Shown: piece after piece, positions 11,979-24,900 of the stretch | Position numbering within the stretch: the stretch's first letter is position 1 | Layout of the letters: each line of letters opens with the position of its first letter | Source of the DNA: Gyrodactylus bullatarudis | Lineage: Eukaryota > Platyhelminthes > Monogenea > Gyrodactylidea > Gyrodactylidae | Reading direction: 5' to 3' | NCBI GenBank assembly: GCA_012064415.1 | Contig: SSNU01000256.1 | Span: forward strand, 1-64,000 | Length of the DNA stretch: 64,000 nucleotides | Position numbers and translations under genes: made by a program | The notes under the pieces: model-generated | Databases searched by the model: none | What the model saw: the letters and a program-made list of their open reading frames with translations, nothing else | Told to the model about the DNA's origin: nothing

Positions 11979-13226
11979 CTATGATTCCATATTTATTACA
12001 ATTTTCTCATATTCCCCTTTAGTATCCATGATATCTAGGCCTTGGTCGGCCTCTTCAAAATTCATAACTTTTATTGGCAATATCTTCATTTCACCCTCAG
12101 AGTACCATTTCATTAACATTTCAAGTCTGTTCATTTGTGGCCGGTAAAAGCCCCAGACATAACCAGGATCTACTGGATTGAAGCGATTCATTGAGATATT
12201 CCTCTGGATTAGATCTAGACAAGCAAAAACTGAACCAGGTAAAAGACCCTGCTGATCTTGACTTTTCAGTAGTGACGAGTTCAAAGATACAAATCGTCCA
12301 TTCTCGTTGACAAGCTTGAGGATGTTTTCTTCGTCGTCTCTTGATGTTCTTCGAACACAATCGATTATGAGATCATACTTATCTGTACAATCTTTCACAT
12401 TGTCAGCTGTATAAACCTAAAAGGAATAAATTAGTGTTATTGAGAGCAAACTTTGTCAATGAAACCAGCTTCTTTCAGCTGTCGAATTATCAACTCAGCC
12501 TTGGGATTATTGGATATGACAGTGTCAATCTTAGTAAATGCATTTGAAAATTTTGCCAGCTGCACAGCAATAAATCCAACTAGACCTGTCGAGCCTGGGA
12601 TGAGAATTTGTTTCTTTGTTTGGTTATTTTTGTTGTCGGAAATTTTGATGGAACCTGAATCTTCTAGAGCTGCCCATGCTGTTAAGCCTGCATATGGTAT
12701 AGAGACAAAGTCAAAGTGTTTTTCTTTAATCCTATCAAGTACTTTCAAAACTTGACAATCGGGAGTAACGAGGTAGTTTGCTAACGAGCCACCATCCAAA
12801 CTGCTCATAAATGGTAAAGTTGAACCAAGAACAAGATCCCCGATTTTGAGGCGATTCTTATCTACAGTCTGACCAAGAGAAATGACTTCACCGAAAAAAT
12901 CTCTACCTAAAGAGAAAGCCACATGAGAAACTAAATTTACCAGGGGTAATTGGCAACTCGGAAATTATATTACGAGCTGGATCATGTAGATTATTGATTA
13001 GATTAGAAGCTGTATGAAATGCAGTACTTCCATATCCTCTAAGTTGAGCTGAATCAATTGGATTCAATGCAGCAGATTTGACTTTAATAAGAACTTGATT
13101 GGGATATTTTAGAGGGGGAACAACTTTAGTTTTATTCAAAGTCAATGAGCCTCTGAAGTTTTGTCCTGGCTTTATATAGCTAAATGCTTGCCAACAAGTC
13201 ATTTCTTTTGGGATATTTCTGTTCAT
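11979..13226 (-). CDS. RTN4IP1: RTN4IP1-like mitochondrial NADPH:quinone oxidoreductase
   Basis: A medium-chain dehydrogenase/reductase of the reticulon-4-interacting protein 1 type. The family is mitochondrial and NADPH-dependent, linked to coenzyme Q and respiratory-chain function. Exons on the minus strand: 12941-13226, 12452-12906 and 11979-12416 (TAG), giving 392 residues, close to the vertebrate length of about 396. The N-terminal GroES-like part contains YPNQVLIKVKSAALNPID and GRDFFGEV; residues about 200-206 (GSTGLVG) are the cofactor-binding glycine motif; PYAGLTAWAAL precedes it as in the family. No zinc ligands are evident, as expected. The two introns are only 34 nt (12907-12940) and 35 nt (12417-12451), both GT-AG and required to keep frame. 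The start ATG at 13226 is the first in frame; no obvious mitochondrial presequence is seen, so an upstream exon is possible. Confidence 0.85.
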
Positions 13227-13405
13227 TTTTACAAGATTTTGTTAATTTTAGTTACTAAAATTAAATTTAAAAATTTAGTTATTAAATTTTAGACCAAAAT
13301 TTTTAGTAATAATTTGAAAAATGAGTCAGATGTAAAACAATTTTCACGATTAAACTAACTTATTTGTTTATCCGATTTCAAGAACGTAATTAATTTTGAA
13401 AATAT
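13227..13405. promoter_or_regulatory. Shared divergent promoter, RTN4IP1 and small membrane protein
   Basis: The two start codons face away from each other across 179 bp of AT-rich DNA. With no room for separate promoters, a bidirectional promoter is the simplest reading. I see no clear TATA box or named binding site. Confidence 0.45.
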
Positions 13406-13615
13406 ATGGCCAAATCATCAATTAGCCTTGAAGGAGAACGAAATGTTAGTCCAATAATTTACTTGGTGGCCTTTGCAGTATTTTTTGCCTTTTGTTACTT
13501 TTTTGGAGATAAATTCAGGCAAATGTTGGCTCCCAAATCAAGATCATCAAAACCAAGAAAAATTAAGTTGCAGGAAAAACTGCAGAAACTTGCAGAGGCT
13601 CAAAAGGATCAATAA
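13406..13615 (+). CDS. Small single-pass membrane protein, unidentified
   Basis: A 69-residue intronless frame starting ATG at 13406 and ending TAA at 13615. Residues about 16-35 (PIIYLVAFAVFFAFCYFFGD) form one hydrophobic helix flanked by a short N-terminal tail and a strongly basic, lysine-rich C-terminal tail (about residues 36-69) that could form an amphipathic or coiled helix. This layout fits a small ER or mitochondrial membrane protein, but I do not recognise the family. Divergent from RTN4IP1 and ending 43 bp from the opposing gene at 13659. The distinct domain layout and gene-dense context make it likelier real than random. Confidence 0.6.
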   Translation: MAKSSISLEGERNVSPIIYLVAFAVFFAFCYFFGDKFRQMLAPKSRSSKPRKIKLQEKLQKLAEAQKDQ

Positions 13616-13658
13616 CTTTAAAAAATACCAATACTCTTTAGTTTATATAAATATATTT

Positions 13659-15336
13659 TTAATTGTTATTGAAGAATTTGTTAAATGTTCGTAAAGTGGA
13701 CTTGAAGAATCCTTTATTGTTCGTTTTGGCTAATTTCTTTTTGAAAATGATTGAGCTTGCCAAAAACCTGAATATCTTTTCTTGTTCTTCAATAGTCTGA
13801 TTATGATCGAATGGTATAAGCAGATCAAAATAGTTTTCTTCTTCTGTATCATCAAGCTTGTTAATCGTCAACGAATTTACCACTCGAGATCTGAACATTT
13901 CGTAGTTGATATCTTCATGAAGGTTATTTTGATCAAGCTTTGGAATAATTTTATAACATCGAAATTTATCAGGGCAAATTGAAAGCAGTGTTATCGAGTC
14001 TCTTATGTCTCCGAGTCGTTTATTAAAGGTTAGATTTTCTCTAAAATAATCCAAATTCTAACAATAAATGATTAGAGAGAAACGCACTGAAACTAAACCT
14101 TGAACTTCAACAAAGCCAAGCAAGTTGTAAAATTGGTCTGTTATTTGGTAATTGCAGTTCTTACACGTTTGCCTTAGGTAAACAATACTGGAGCACATCT
14201 TTTGAAAGAATAAGATTTGCTTATATTACCAGTGAAACTGTTGACTTGTCATGACCTATAACTATGCATTTCAGGTTTGTTTCTATAAGTAACTTTATCA
14301 AGATAGACAGTGATTTTTTCATTGCCTGAAGAATGGGAAGATCAGCCCTTTGATAAAAAATGGTATCCCTAAACTAAGGGAAGGTTGATCACATTACGAC
14401 TTGAGGACTTACATCAATGGGAGATTTCTTGACGTCCCTGAGACTTGGAAGATTTATGGCCAAATCTATGAGAATATCATAGAGGTCACTAGGATCTTTT
14501 TCTGCTTCTGTAGGGTACTTTTTGATCTACAAATTTCAAATCAAAACAAGGTTCACATACATGCTCGAGAAAATAGTTTCTTTTGATCATCAAATTATTT
14601 AAAAAATCATAGAATATAAAACAGGATTCGTCTCTGGTTGAGATGTGATAATTTTTAAAATCAATGACAAATATTCCTATTAACCGTGATGAGGATGATT
14701 TTTTATCACAACCAGCTTTTGGCGTCCAGTAATAACGGACCTCGACAAGCTCATTGTCCGCATTAAAGTGTTGAGTCATACTGAGATGATAATCCATCAT
14801 GGTTGATGGACCATTGATTTGGCTTACTTCCTCGTCTTGACAAACCACCTGAGAATTTATGACAATTTGTAAAAGAGACATGAGATAACTGAATGAAGCG
14901 GGGCCATCACGATCATAACTGCAATCAATGGAAAGATTTTCACTCATTGACCACCTTGTCAAGATGCCAGTCTTGAGCCAGGGACAGGGTGAGGAGATGG
15001 TGAATTTTTTAACTGCCAAACGCCAGAGGAAAATCTCTTTGAGTAGTTTCATGGAGAGAACAAAAATATCAAAAAAGGATACTTTTATACTACATGTAGA
15101 GTGAAGCAGTACTTTGAGCTCTAAATTCACAGAATAATCAATAAGAAAAACATGAACACACATTTGGGTTAGGTCTCTGAATTATTAAGAGTTTATTCTG
15201 GTAAGAGAAACTCACTCTTGACATCAAAAAGCGCTAAGTCTCTTTCTTTCTCGTTGAGATAAACTACTGTGGATAAACTGTAGAATAGATAGAGCTGAAA
15301 AAATAGACCAATCAGAACGTAGTCATAGTGAGACAT
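13659..15336 (-). CDS. Six-exon gene for an unrecognised 500-residue protein
   Basis: Minus-strand exons: 15216-15336, 14561-15174, 14413-14526, 14230-14373, 14088-14198 and 13659-14057 (TAG). Every junction is GT-AG, phase is continuous, and all five introns are 30-41 nt with in-frame stops or frame changes, so they must be spliced. The N-terminus has a hydrophobic segment (about residues 4-27), possibly a signal anchor. The middle is mixed alpha/beta without low complexity; residues about 333-346 contain a Cys pair pattern ending CKNC; the C-terminus is Lys/Asn/Phe-rich. Length and alternation of hydrophobic strands and helices faintly recall longin/DENN proteins, but I cannot support that. 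The first exon is the least certain: its upstream flank overlaps a dispersed repeat, and the acceptor of exon 2 was chosen by phase (AG at 15175-15176). It lies in tandem downstream of XPO4. Confidence 0.65.
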
Positions 15337-15915
15337 AATTTTGAACCAAATAAAAGTTCCAGCACAAGCCAATAGACAACATAGTACATAGTAGTTGTCA
15401 GGGTAGCAAGCGAATAATGTTATAGATTATTATTCAATCATTCTTAGTTCAGGTCTCACTTGAGAGGCCAAGGAAAATTATTCATCTTAAAAAATAAAAT
15501 AATTATTCAAGTGAATAGAATCATCATAGGTGAAATGTTAGATTTTATTGATTATAATTACAACAAAAAAGCAGCTCTCCTTTCTACAGAACATTTAATT
15601 GTTAGCTTTTGAGAACAGGAGTTGAATTATTCCGTTCTTCTTTTGATATTTTGACAATGTAGCGAATTGATTTTGTGAAAACTTTACCATTATTATTATT
15701 TATCAGCAGAATCTTGGTTTTAGACCTATTCTCTATCTATCTCTTGTTATAGTGGTAAAGGAGTTTATTCTGTAGAAAATACTGTAATTATAATGATCAG
15801 GGTTCTATCCAAGAGAATTGATGTGTTAGAGCCCACTCTTTTCATTTGATTGGTTTATTTACACAAAAAAAAAATTAATCAATTGGATGGGGAGAAGGAG
15901 GAGGGAATGTATGAC
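15337..15915. other. Intergenic spacer between XPO4 and the 500-residue gene
   Basis: Both neighbours are on the minus strand. At 15340-15420 lies a fragment of the foldback family found at 42791-43624 (GGGTAGCAAGCGAATAATG end, and CAAGCCAATAGACAACATAG). A minus-strand AATAAA at 15854-15859 is 57 bp past the XPO4 stop and is the likely XPO4 poly(A) signal. Nothing else is seen. Confidence 0.55.
15854..15859 (-). terminator. Poly(A) signal AATAAA for XPO4
   Basis: The plus strand reads TTTATT here, so the minus strand carries AATAAA about 57 nt after the XPO4 TGA/TAG position, a typical distance for a short 3' UTR. Confidence 0.5.
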
Positions 15916-18900
15916 TCATCGGAGTGTATAGACTGAGTATGAACGCCAGATTGAGATGAATTTGAGGAATTTCTTGGTGAAATGGACCATCTCATCAAAG
16001 CCAGACTTTTCGTTTGGCTGGGCGTTTAGGAAAAGCTCATCTATCAATGGGGCTAACTTGATCCTCTGGTTCTCATGGGGACAAAAGGACAGAATTTCCT
16101 GGCGAAGACTCATCAAATGTTGCTGGTAGGAATAAAAAGAAAATAAATTAGTACAAAATTAAATTTATTATTAGATCTTTGTGCTTAAGAGACACGATGA
16201 TAGAGAACAAAATAGTCAATCGAAAACCAGATTCAAAAGTTTTCTTCAGACTTATACCTGAGGACGAAGACCTATTCAGAAACTATTTTTCTTAATTGTA
16301 CATACTTATTTATAATTCTTACTACAAGTTTAATAAACAAACATTTCTATTCCGAAAAAAGTTGAACTCGAGAAAATCGTACCTTTTTTCACCAAAATTT
16401 TTTGGTGATTTTTTGACACACATTTGCCGGTTTGTGATAGAGGTCGGGAAAATGCTGACCTACTCACTAAAAGCATAAATATTTATGCTGACAGATTTAT
16501 GCAAGGATTTTAAACAAAACATAATTGAAAAATTTATCATTTGTTTAAAAATAAATACAAAATTATTACTCCTAATAGGAATTTCTGAAATTTTAATAAA
16601 AGTTGAATCAACTTAGTTGATCAATTAACAATACATAGAAGCTAAATTTTCATTCTATTCAATCATTTTAGGTTTTTGTATAAAGTCAGGGATTTAGACC
16701 TAATTCTCTCGTCAGCAAGAAATATTTCTCAAGTTAATCAGTCAGCAATCAGCTGATATCGATTTTTATAAATCAGCTGACGTGCTGATACCAGCATCAG
16801 CATTTTACCGACCTCTAGTTTGTGAAAAAATATTCAAAAAAACTTTGGAAAAAATAGGATACATTTAAAATTTCGAGTTGGCGCCATTTTTGATTCCAAG
16901 ATTTTTGTTGATTTCAAGGTGCATCATGCGAAAATTTTCAGACTGATAAAAAATGATACCTTTATAAAAATCATGAAATCCTCAAATTAATCAAAAATAG
17001 CTTTACAATCTAGTAATATAGTCTAGAGGCATATTATTCTTGACGAGTTCAAAATCATATCAAGAAGTAATAGAAAATCTAAAAATAGATAAATATATCA
17101 AGAGTAGGTTTATGTATAATTATATTACTTACACAATTGAACTTCATCATGACAAGAGTGGCCTCAGCTAGGAACTCCTCATATTCAATCTTGAAAGTGC
17201 TCTGTACAGTTAGTTTGAAGAGAATACTAAGGAGTTGTGGATTATCAGCCAAACGCATAACCCTTACAATGTCGGAGTCGATCAGAAATTTATCTTGTAT
17301 CGGATCTCGACCCATTAGAGAGATGAACTGGAGACATCTGAGTTGAGTGTCGGTTTTGTAATTTTCATTGGACAGGCATTCCATCAGTATCTTCATGAGA
17401 ATGTCAAAGATTTCCCCGGGCAAGATGAGAAATCTCTTTGGATGAGACTCTGCAATTAGGAGAAGCACTTTGAAGATGTCAAAGGTGATCTCATTATTCT
17501 GGAAGAGAGGAATAAAAACAGTGACTAGAAATATTACTTTTTCAGCATAATCTCAATCAGAAAGTGGGAAACGACTTTTGACTTTTAATTAAGACATAAA
17601 GATGTAATTATGAAGAGAACGTTTGACTAAATTGTAAGATTTTTCATGCTCAGTGGACAAATTCAATAGGGTTTACTGGTACTGATCGAATCAGAAGAAC
17701 TTCTTTTTGAATTGAGACAAAAAACTTGAATAGTGTGAAATTTTGGCCAAAAAATTAAGTAAATCTATTATGAGAAAATTCTAGTCTTCATAGGAAAATT
17801 GGGGTGTCCGATTTCTCATACACCAAAACTGGGGCACAACTGTATCAATAAGTCAATCATTCTATTGCAAAAAGATGAAATTAATGCCAAGGTTTTCACA
17901 AACAAGTCCCTTTATCTCAGGCATAATCGGTCAGTATGAAATTGTTTGGAGGGAAAACAAAACTGGTTAAGATTTGGCCTTCTCCTTTTATCAGATTAAA
18001 GAAAAATTATTATAATAGTTTTTTTATTTTAATAGCGAAATTTTGAAAAGCTCAGAAACAAAAGGAGTTATTTATTTACACTCCGATGAAAAGTTTCAGT
18101 ATGCATAGTAGAGATAATTTTCGATTTCTAGCCTGAGTCAGAATCTGAATAGGCTCTTCAGGGGAAATCGAATGATGTATAAAACATATGGTCCGAACTG
18201 GTTGCAATAAAAACAAGGATATTGTATTAAAATTAAGGTGATGAAAAATTTACTGATTTAACTTTCAGCCGTTTTTCTAATGATAGAAGCTAAAATATTT
18301 TTCTCCAAGTCATTTTCAATATAGTGTTAGTGAAATAAGTCTTATGGGTCAACTATTTCTATCAAAATCCACGAAATCTTTGATGACTACTTGAAAGTAA
18401 TAAATATCAAATTTGAGAGATTTATGACAAAATTCAAATGATGTCAAAATTTTCAATGAATTTTACTACAAGAGGTAATAAATTTTGGATCTCCCATCCT
18501 ATCTTCCACACAAAAGGAAACAAGAAGTCATAATGAAAATAACGAGAAGTCGGCTGTAGCCAATAATCAACCAGTTCTAGTTCCTAGCACTGCCCCAGAA
18601 AGAGTTACAGACTTGGATACAGAAGTCAAAGAGATAGATGATATTTCAAAAGTATTAAGCAAAACTTTTATCAATCAAATATGAAAAAATGGCTTAATTT
18701 CATTTCAGGTAAAATACAATTTTATGTACAGAATTTTTCAAAGAATTTGTTTTTCTTAATCTCAATTTACAAAAATCTTAAATTTTAAGAATACAATGGA
18801 ATTGTCAGACACCGATATTAGAGCCATAATTTATTACAACTTTAAGTTGGGACTCTCTGCAACTAAAGCTCATCGCAATATGGAATTAGCCTTGGAGAAT

Positions 18901-21900
18901 ATTGTTTCACGTGCCACAGTTCAAAGATGGTTTGGATTGTTTAGAGAAGGACGTACTTCCCTTCTTGATGAACAGAGGTCAGGAAGGCCTTCAACCATTA
19001 ATGAAGAAGAAATCATTGGAAGAATTGAGGAAAATCCTCATCTATCCTCTAGAGAAATTTCTGCTGATCTTAATGCTTCTTACTCTTCAGTTGTACGTGT
19101 TCTCCACAGTGAGAATTTTACAAATTCGTTTGATCAGTTTGTGCCACATGAACTCACTGGAAATCAAAAGGTAAAGAGGGTTGAATCTTGCAGAAGACTC
19201 ATTCATAGACTGACATACGATGATTTTCTTTCACATATCGTAACAACTGATGAAAAGTGGATCTTTTTGAAGGACCAAAGCAGAAAAAGGTCATGGCATA
19301 GGGTGAATCAACAAGTCACCCAGGCTAAGCCTGACCGATTCGCCAAAAAAGTGATGTTAACCATATTCTGGTGCAAAAAAGGAGTTATTCACTTTGAATT
19401 GCTTGAACCTAATGCTACAGTTACTGGAGCTCATTACATCGAATCTTTTCGTGCTATGGAAGTTAAACTCAGAGAGCAATATCCCAGATTTGGTCGGATC
19501 ACATTTTTACAGGATAATGCTAGGCCACATGTTTCAAGATTAGTCAAAGATTTTTTCAGAGAGAATAATGTTGACGTTCTAGACCACCCTCCCTATAGTC
19601 CAGATCTTGCTCCAACAGATTATCACCTTTTCAGGTCGCTACAACATCATCTGAAGGGTAAAATATTCAACTCAAGGGAAGACGTTTTGAACTCAGTAAA
19701 CGAGTACATAGATCAGAAACCTCTAAATTTTTGGCAACGGGGAATAGATAGTTTACCACAAAGATGGACTAAATATATAGAAATGAATGGTGAATATTTT
19801 GATATATAACTTGATGATATTTCATTTAATTTTTGTGATGATATTTCTGAATAAAAATGTATTCATTTTCAAAGAAATTTTGCTTAATACTTTTGAAACA
19901 ACCTAATATAATAATTTTTTGGTCTCAGACTTAAATCTGCAAAATTAGTTTTGATAAAACACTATTTAATTTTCAATTATAATTTTAAATTTTATGTCAA
20001 AGCCCTTGTTCAATTTCTATGTTAAATTCTTTTGTATTAAAAAATGATTCAAGGCCTAGAAGAAATGGTTTATGAATTTTACACTTGAGGCACAACATAT
20101 ATTCATCAGTAGAATAACTTGATTTTTACACGTTTATAGATGGAAAGAACGTAAACTATTTTAATTTGGATATCATTTCGAAGAGAAGCGGTATTCTAAT
20201 GATAAGCCCAAATTTTAATTACAAGCACTTCTTATTCAAAATAATTAGGTACTAAAATCGGTAGAAAGAAGAGCTACTTTTGAAAATAAATACTAAGTTT
20301 TAACTGTAGAGAATAGTGATCATTTCGATTAGCCAGAGTGTCCATTTTAATCCTTATGCAATACAATGCATATATATTTGAAAAGAATCATACAGTACTA
20401 ATATACTCACTTTTATTGAATTTTTGTCGACAATTGAAATAATTTTGGCAATCCCAATGATACTGATATCGACTAGAGTACCTGGTATTAATGAGCCATA
20501 GCCATCGGTCAATTGGATGGCCTGAACAAACTGTTTCTCATCACACGTCATGAAGCTAGTCTCTGTTGTGAATTCAACATAGATTCTCAAGAGGGTTTTT
20601 AGTTCCTCTTCCAAAATGGCCTCGTCTTCATATCTACAACCCTGGACAAGTTCACAATATGTGTGGGTAATTTTGAATAGCTCGATAAAGTTTTGGTATT
20701 TAATTGAGGAGCTTTCATACTTGAAGACGAGAAAGAAACAACTCAAATGAATGTTCCTCAGGAAGAATTTGAGTATGTCTGCTTTGATCTCATGGGTCAG
20801 GTTGAATGACTAGAAAAATAAAAATTGACTTTTATAGAAATCTACACCTAGAAAATATGAAGATGGGAAAATCTTTTTACAAAATCCTTAATCTAGATTA
20901 TGAGGCCCCTTTCACGATACGGAGAAAAAAAAATTAGAAAAAATCAATTAATCAACAAAAATTTTCAACTCAAAGGTTCAAAAAAATGCGATTTTTGCGC
21001 TACTTCGAGATTTCAAATTTACCGTATTTTCCTTAAAAATTGAATTTTTCTAAATTTTTTTCTCCATATCGTGAAAGAGGGCCTCGTGATCTAGATTTCA
21101 AAAAATCTTGATCAAATTCGATTTCTTGATGAAAAAATTTAGGATTTTTGTAAAAATCACAAAATCCCATCTTCATATTAACTAGCTTTATATGGCTGCA
21201 ACAATTACAGTTCATTAGAATTTACGTATATTCTGACATTAAAAAAAAGAAAATTGTCTTCCCTCTCCAATCCACTTCATTGGTGTGTGCAGAGCTTAAT
21301 AGATATCTTCATTAAACCTAGATAAATTTTGAATAAAAATTTGTACAAAAAAATTAAAAACAGATTCCGAATCCTCAAATTGAGTTGAACACACCAGTTT
21401 AAAAATACATGTACATGACTAATGTATACTCTAGACTAAATTCATATTTTTAGAAATTTCACACTTTTTAGGCAAATTTTGTCAATTTTAAATATTTTTT
21501 CTTAAACTTTTGAAATGTTAGAATAAAATCAAATCCTTCAGCTTTAATTTGATGTCTAAACCATGTCGGTACTCACTGAGATGACGGAGCAGTAATTCTT
21601 CAAAAATTTTAAGTCGACAAAAACTTAATTTACATTAATCTTTGTAAAATTTTGAATAAAATTAACATGTTTGAATTCAGCCGAGTACAGGATATTTTTT
21701 CTGTTGTGTATACGATTGTAGCTTAATAATTATTATAATTAATAACATTAGTTCTTCTTTAAGAAAAGTGGTTAATAAATTAGTTTCATTTACCTAAAAA
21801 ATAGAATTATAATTATGGCTAGTCAAGGGTGAAGCATTTTGACTATACATATTGAGAAAACTTAATTAAATTCTAAATATCAAGGTCGCAAGACTCACTA

Positions 21901-24900
21901 GCTTGAATATTTCGTTAGTTTTTCTGATTATATCCAGGATATAGTTGAACATTTCCTGAGTAAAGTCAATTTCATAATCAAAAAGCACCACAACTGATTT
22001 TGATAGCGATATCAATACGCTCAAGCATGTTTTGAACATTTGAATAACCTCTTCGTTAATCGATCGATTAGTTAAGCACTTTTGCGTTTTGGCAAATATT
22101 TTTCTAATGATTTCGCACAATGTTTTGTAGGCGTCGAAAAAGGAAGTATCTGGATCCCCGTTGTTCTTCTCGGTTAATGTCTTGACTGCGAATAGACCAT
22201 TGAGAATGCTCTCAATGAATTGTCCGAGAATATCAGGTTGAAAGGCCTTCCATGTGGTCTTGGCTGCCTGAGGACTGATCAGATCCATGTAAAGTTGAGC
22301 CCAGATATCGCAATAGAATGTACTCTTTCTTGAAATGGGGGAAACTCGTAAGTTTTGATTGATTTTGATCAATGTATTTTTTTTATTAGGGGTATTTGCA
22401 AAATTTTTATGGTGTTGAAATTTAATATTTACAGCCATGGTTAGTGTGGAAATATCTTCGACCAAAATCAACTACCATTACTCAATTTCACAGCCTGAGT
22501 TATGTCCTAAACTCAATCTTGGTAAGTTTTTAATGAATTACATCTTATTAAAGACACTGGAAAATTTGAATTCGTCCCATAATCTGATTGGCTTTAATTT
22601 CCTAGTTATCACTAGAACCTCAAAAAGTATTCAAATGTTTATTTTAACCAGCTTTTTCCTTCTGTTCGGTAAACTATTTAAAAAATAAATTTTTCCATTA
22701 TCACAACAGGGTTCAAAGAGTGACAATTGATATGCAATGTACTTCAAATCTTACACCACTAAAAGAACCGAGAGTGAATTAAATTTCAGGGGTCCTCAAG
22801 TTCAATGTGAAAAAGTAACCAAAATTGTACCACTGTATAGTCAATGGCTACTAGTCATATCTGCAAATGCAACTGTCCAATTTTTCACAAAAACCCAATT
22901 GAACTCTTAGCTTTGGCTAGTGTAGTGATAATGCGAGAATGTGGTTATACAACTCACGGTATCTTGAATTTATGTACATTGGACAGGAGTATCGATGAGA
23001 TTTTGATGACTTTCTGAGAGTGGAACCAATTACTAATGGATAATTTGATAAGGTTGATTGTCCCTCGAATAATGGGAACAGACAAGTTCTCTTCTTTAAC
23101 ATTCAGTTGGGGAGGTAAAACTTCTGAGAATATACTCCTCATAACATTCTTATCCTGCAAAAGAAGGGGAGAGGTAAATTACTGAATTATTAAAGGAGGA
23201 AGACTAGCTAGAATCGGGATAGAATATCTTCCTAGAACAGGCTAAAATGGTCAAAAAATTGAATTAAAGTTGAGAACTATAGAAAAACCAGATCAATGGT
23301 CCCTCGAATTAACGCAAGTAGCATTGTGTGTTTTTTTACAAAATAATCAGAAGTGGAATTTTGACGAATTTTATCTGCACTCAACTTGATTCCGTTCAAA
23401 TTTTTATGAATGAAATGACTTCAAACATATTTTGAAAAACAAAGGCAGTCAAAAATAATATACTAAGCTAAGAGATGCATATATTTGCCAAATCAAAATT
23501 TTTTATTTTATTTGAATTATCCAACAGTATAAATAACAATGTATTTTTGAAAATTTATAAGGTAATATGCGAAGAGACAATTTCAGGGAAAATCAATTTT
23601 ATATTATTTTTCAGCATTTGAAACTATCTTTAAAAAATATGATTTACTTAGTCAAATCAACAATTTTTTCATCTAAAAGGTTAACCTAATACATACAGGT
23701 CTGTTATGAAAAAAGCCAATCCCTATTACTCAATCCCTCATAGTTACAAATATGCAGGGAATGTTCTTCATTCGATATCAGATGAAATACATTCAGAAAT
23801 GTCTTTTTCCTAATGTCTCTTTATGGTAAACATAGAATTCTTCAATTACACGATAAAGGCAAAGCATTGAGAGAATTTGCCGAGAACTCTGATGTGCCTT
23901 ATACAAATACATGATCATGGATATTATCTGAGCGGCCAGCTCCAAATCCTTGAGGTGGTCCAAACAATATGAAGAAGTCTCAAAAAATGGTTAATTCTTT
24001 GATTGATTTCATTGAAAAAATGTCACTCTATGTAAAGAATGATTCAATCAAAATTTCAGTGGCTATCTCTACAATATATAATTGGTACAGTGAAATGTAC
24101 TCTCATTCATTTTGACCGCCCTGGTTGAGCCTCAAAAAGCCTAAATGACTTTTCGTTTTATAAGACTTTAAACGACTTTTTGACCTATTTGATAAAAGCC
24201 TAAAATATAATAGACTATTATACATGACTATTTCTACATGTGTCTATCTCTCACATTCTATTTCTACTCTTATTGGTCCTCGTCAAGTATACCAAGTGAA
24301 GGACCAATCATAGAAAAGTATTAATATCACGCCATTATTTTCTAATTTTCTTGCCAATTGATTATTCATATTGATTATTAAGTGTCACGTCAAGCAAAAA
24401 CATTATCAAGAAAAGCTCTCAGGTGTCTCGCAATTTTCCCTAATGAATTTACCGTCAGTACAGATGAAAAAACTGTCTTTTAAATAGAATAATATATATG
24501 GAAAAATTATAAATGACTATTCTAGTTTTTTAAAAAAGCAGAAAATTTCCGTACACATCTAACATCTAATTTTAGAGGACTTTTTAGGAGCCCTACTCAT
24601 AATATAGGTTAGAGATAATAGAAGTATATTTTAGTAATGAACCTTATATTTCTGTATGTCTCATCAGACTCAAGTACTAGGATATATCACAATGCATAGA
24701 TAAGAGCACTTCCAAGTAATACCTATTATGGAATTGAAGGCAAATTATGTTTCAATTCGGATCCCTCACCTCCCTAACTCGAAAATATCACAACAGGAGA
24801 AGGAACCAATAAGAGGTCATTCATACTCAATATACAAAGATATATACGTTATACTTCGACCAATGATATTCCAAGTAAACGATGACAATTCATAGACTTA

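Noticed and set aside
22329..22471. Upstream extension of XPO4 exon 11 to an in-frame TTG at 22471
   Set aside because: The previous exon ends with two bases of a codon; only the AG before 22328 restores the frame, and the extension does not resemble exportin-4.
22917..23102. Alternative minus-strand frame over XPO4 exon 10
   Set aside because: Shadow of the exon frame at 22958-23154, which matches exportin-4 and keeps phase.
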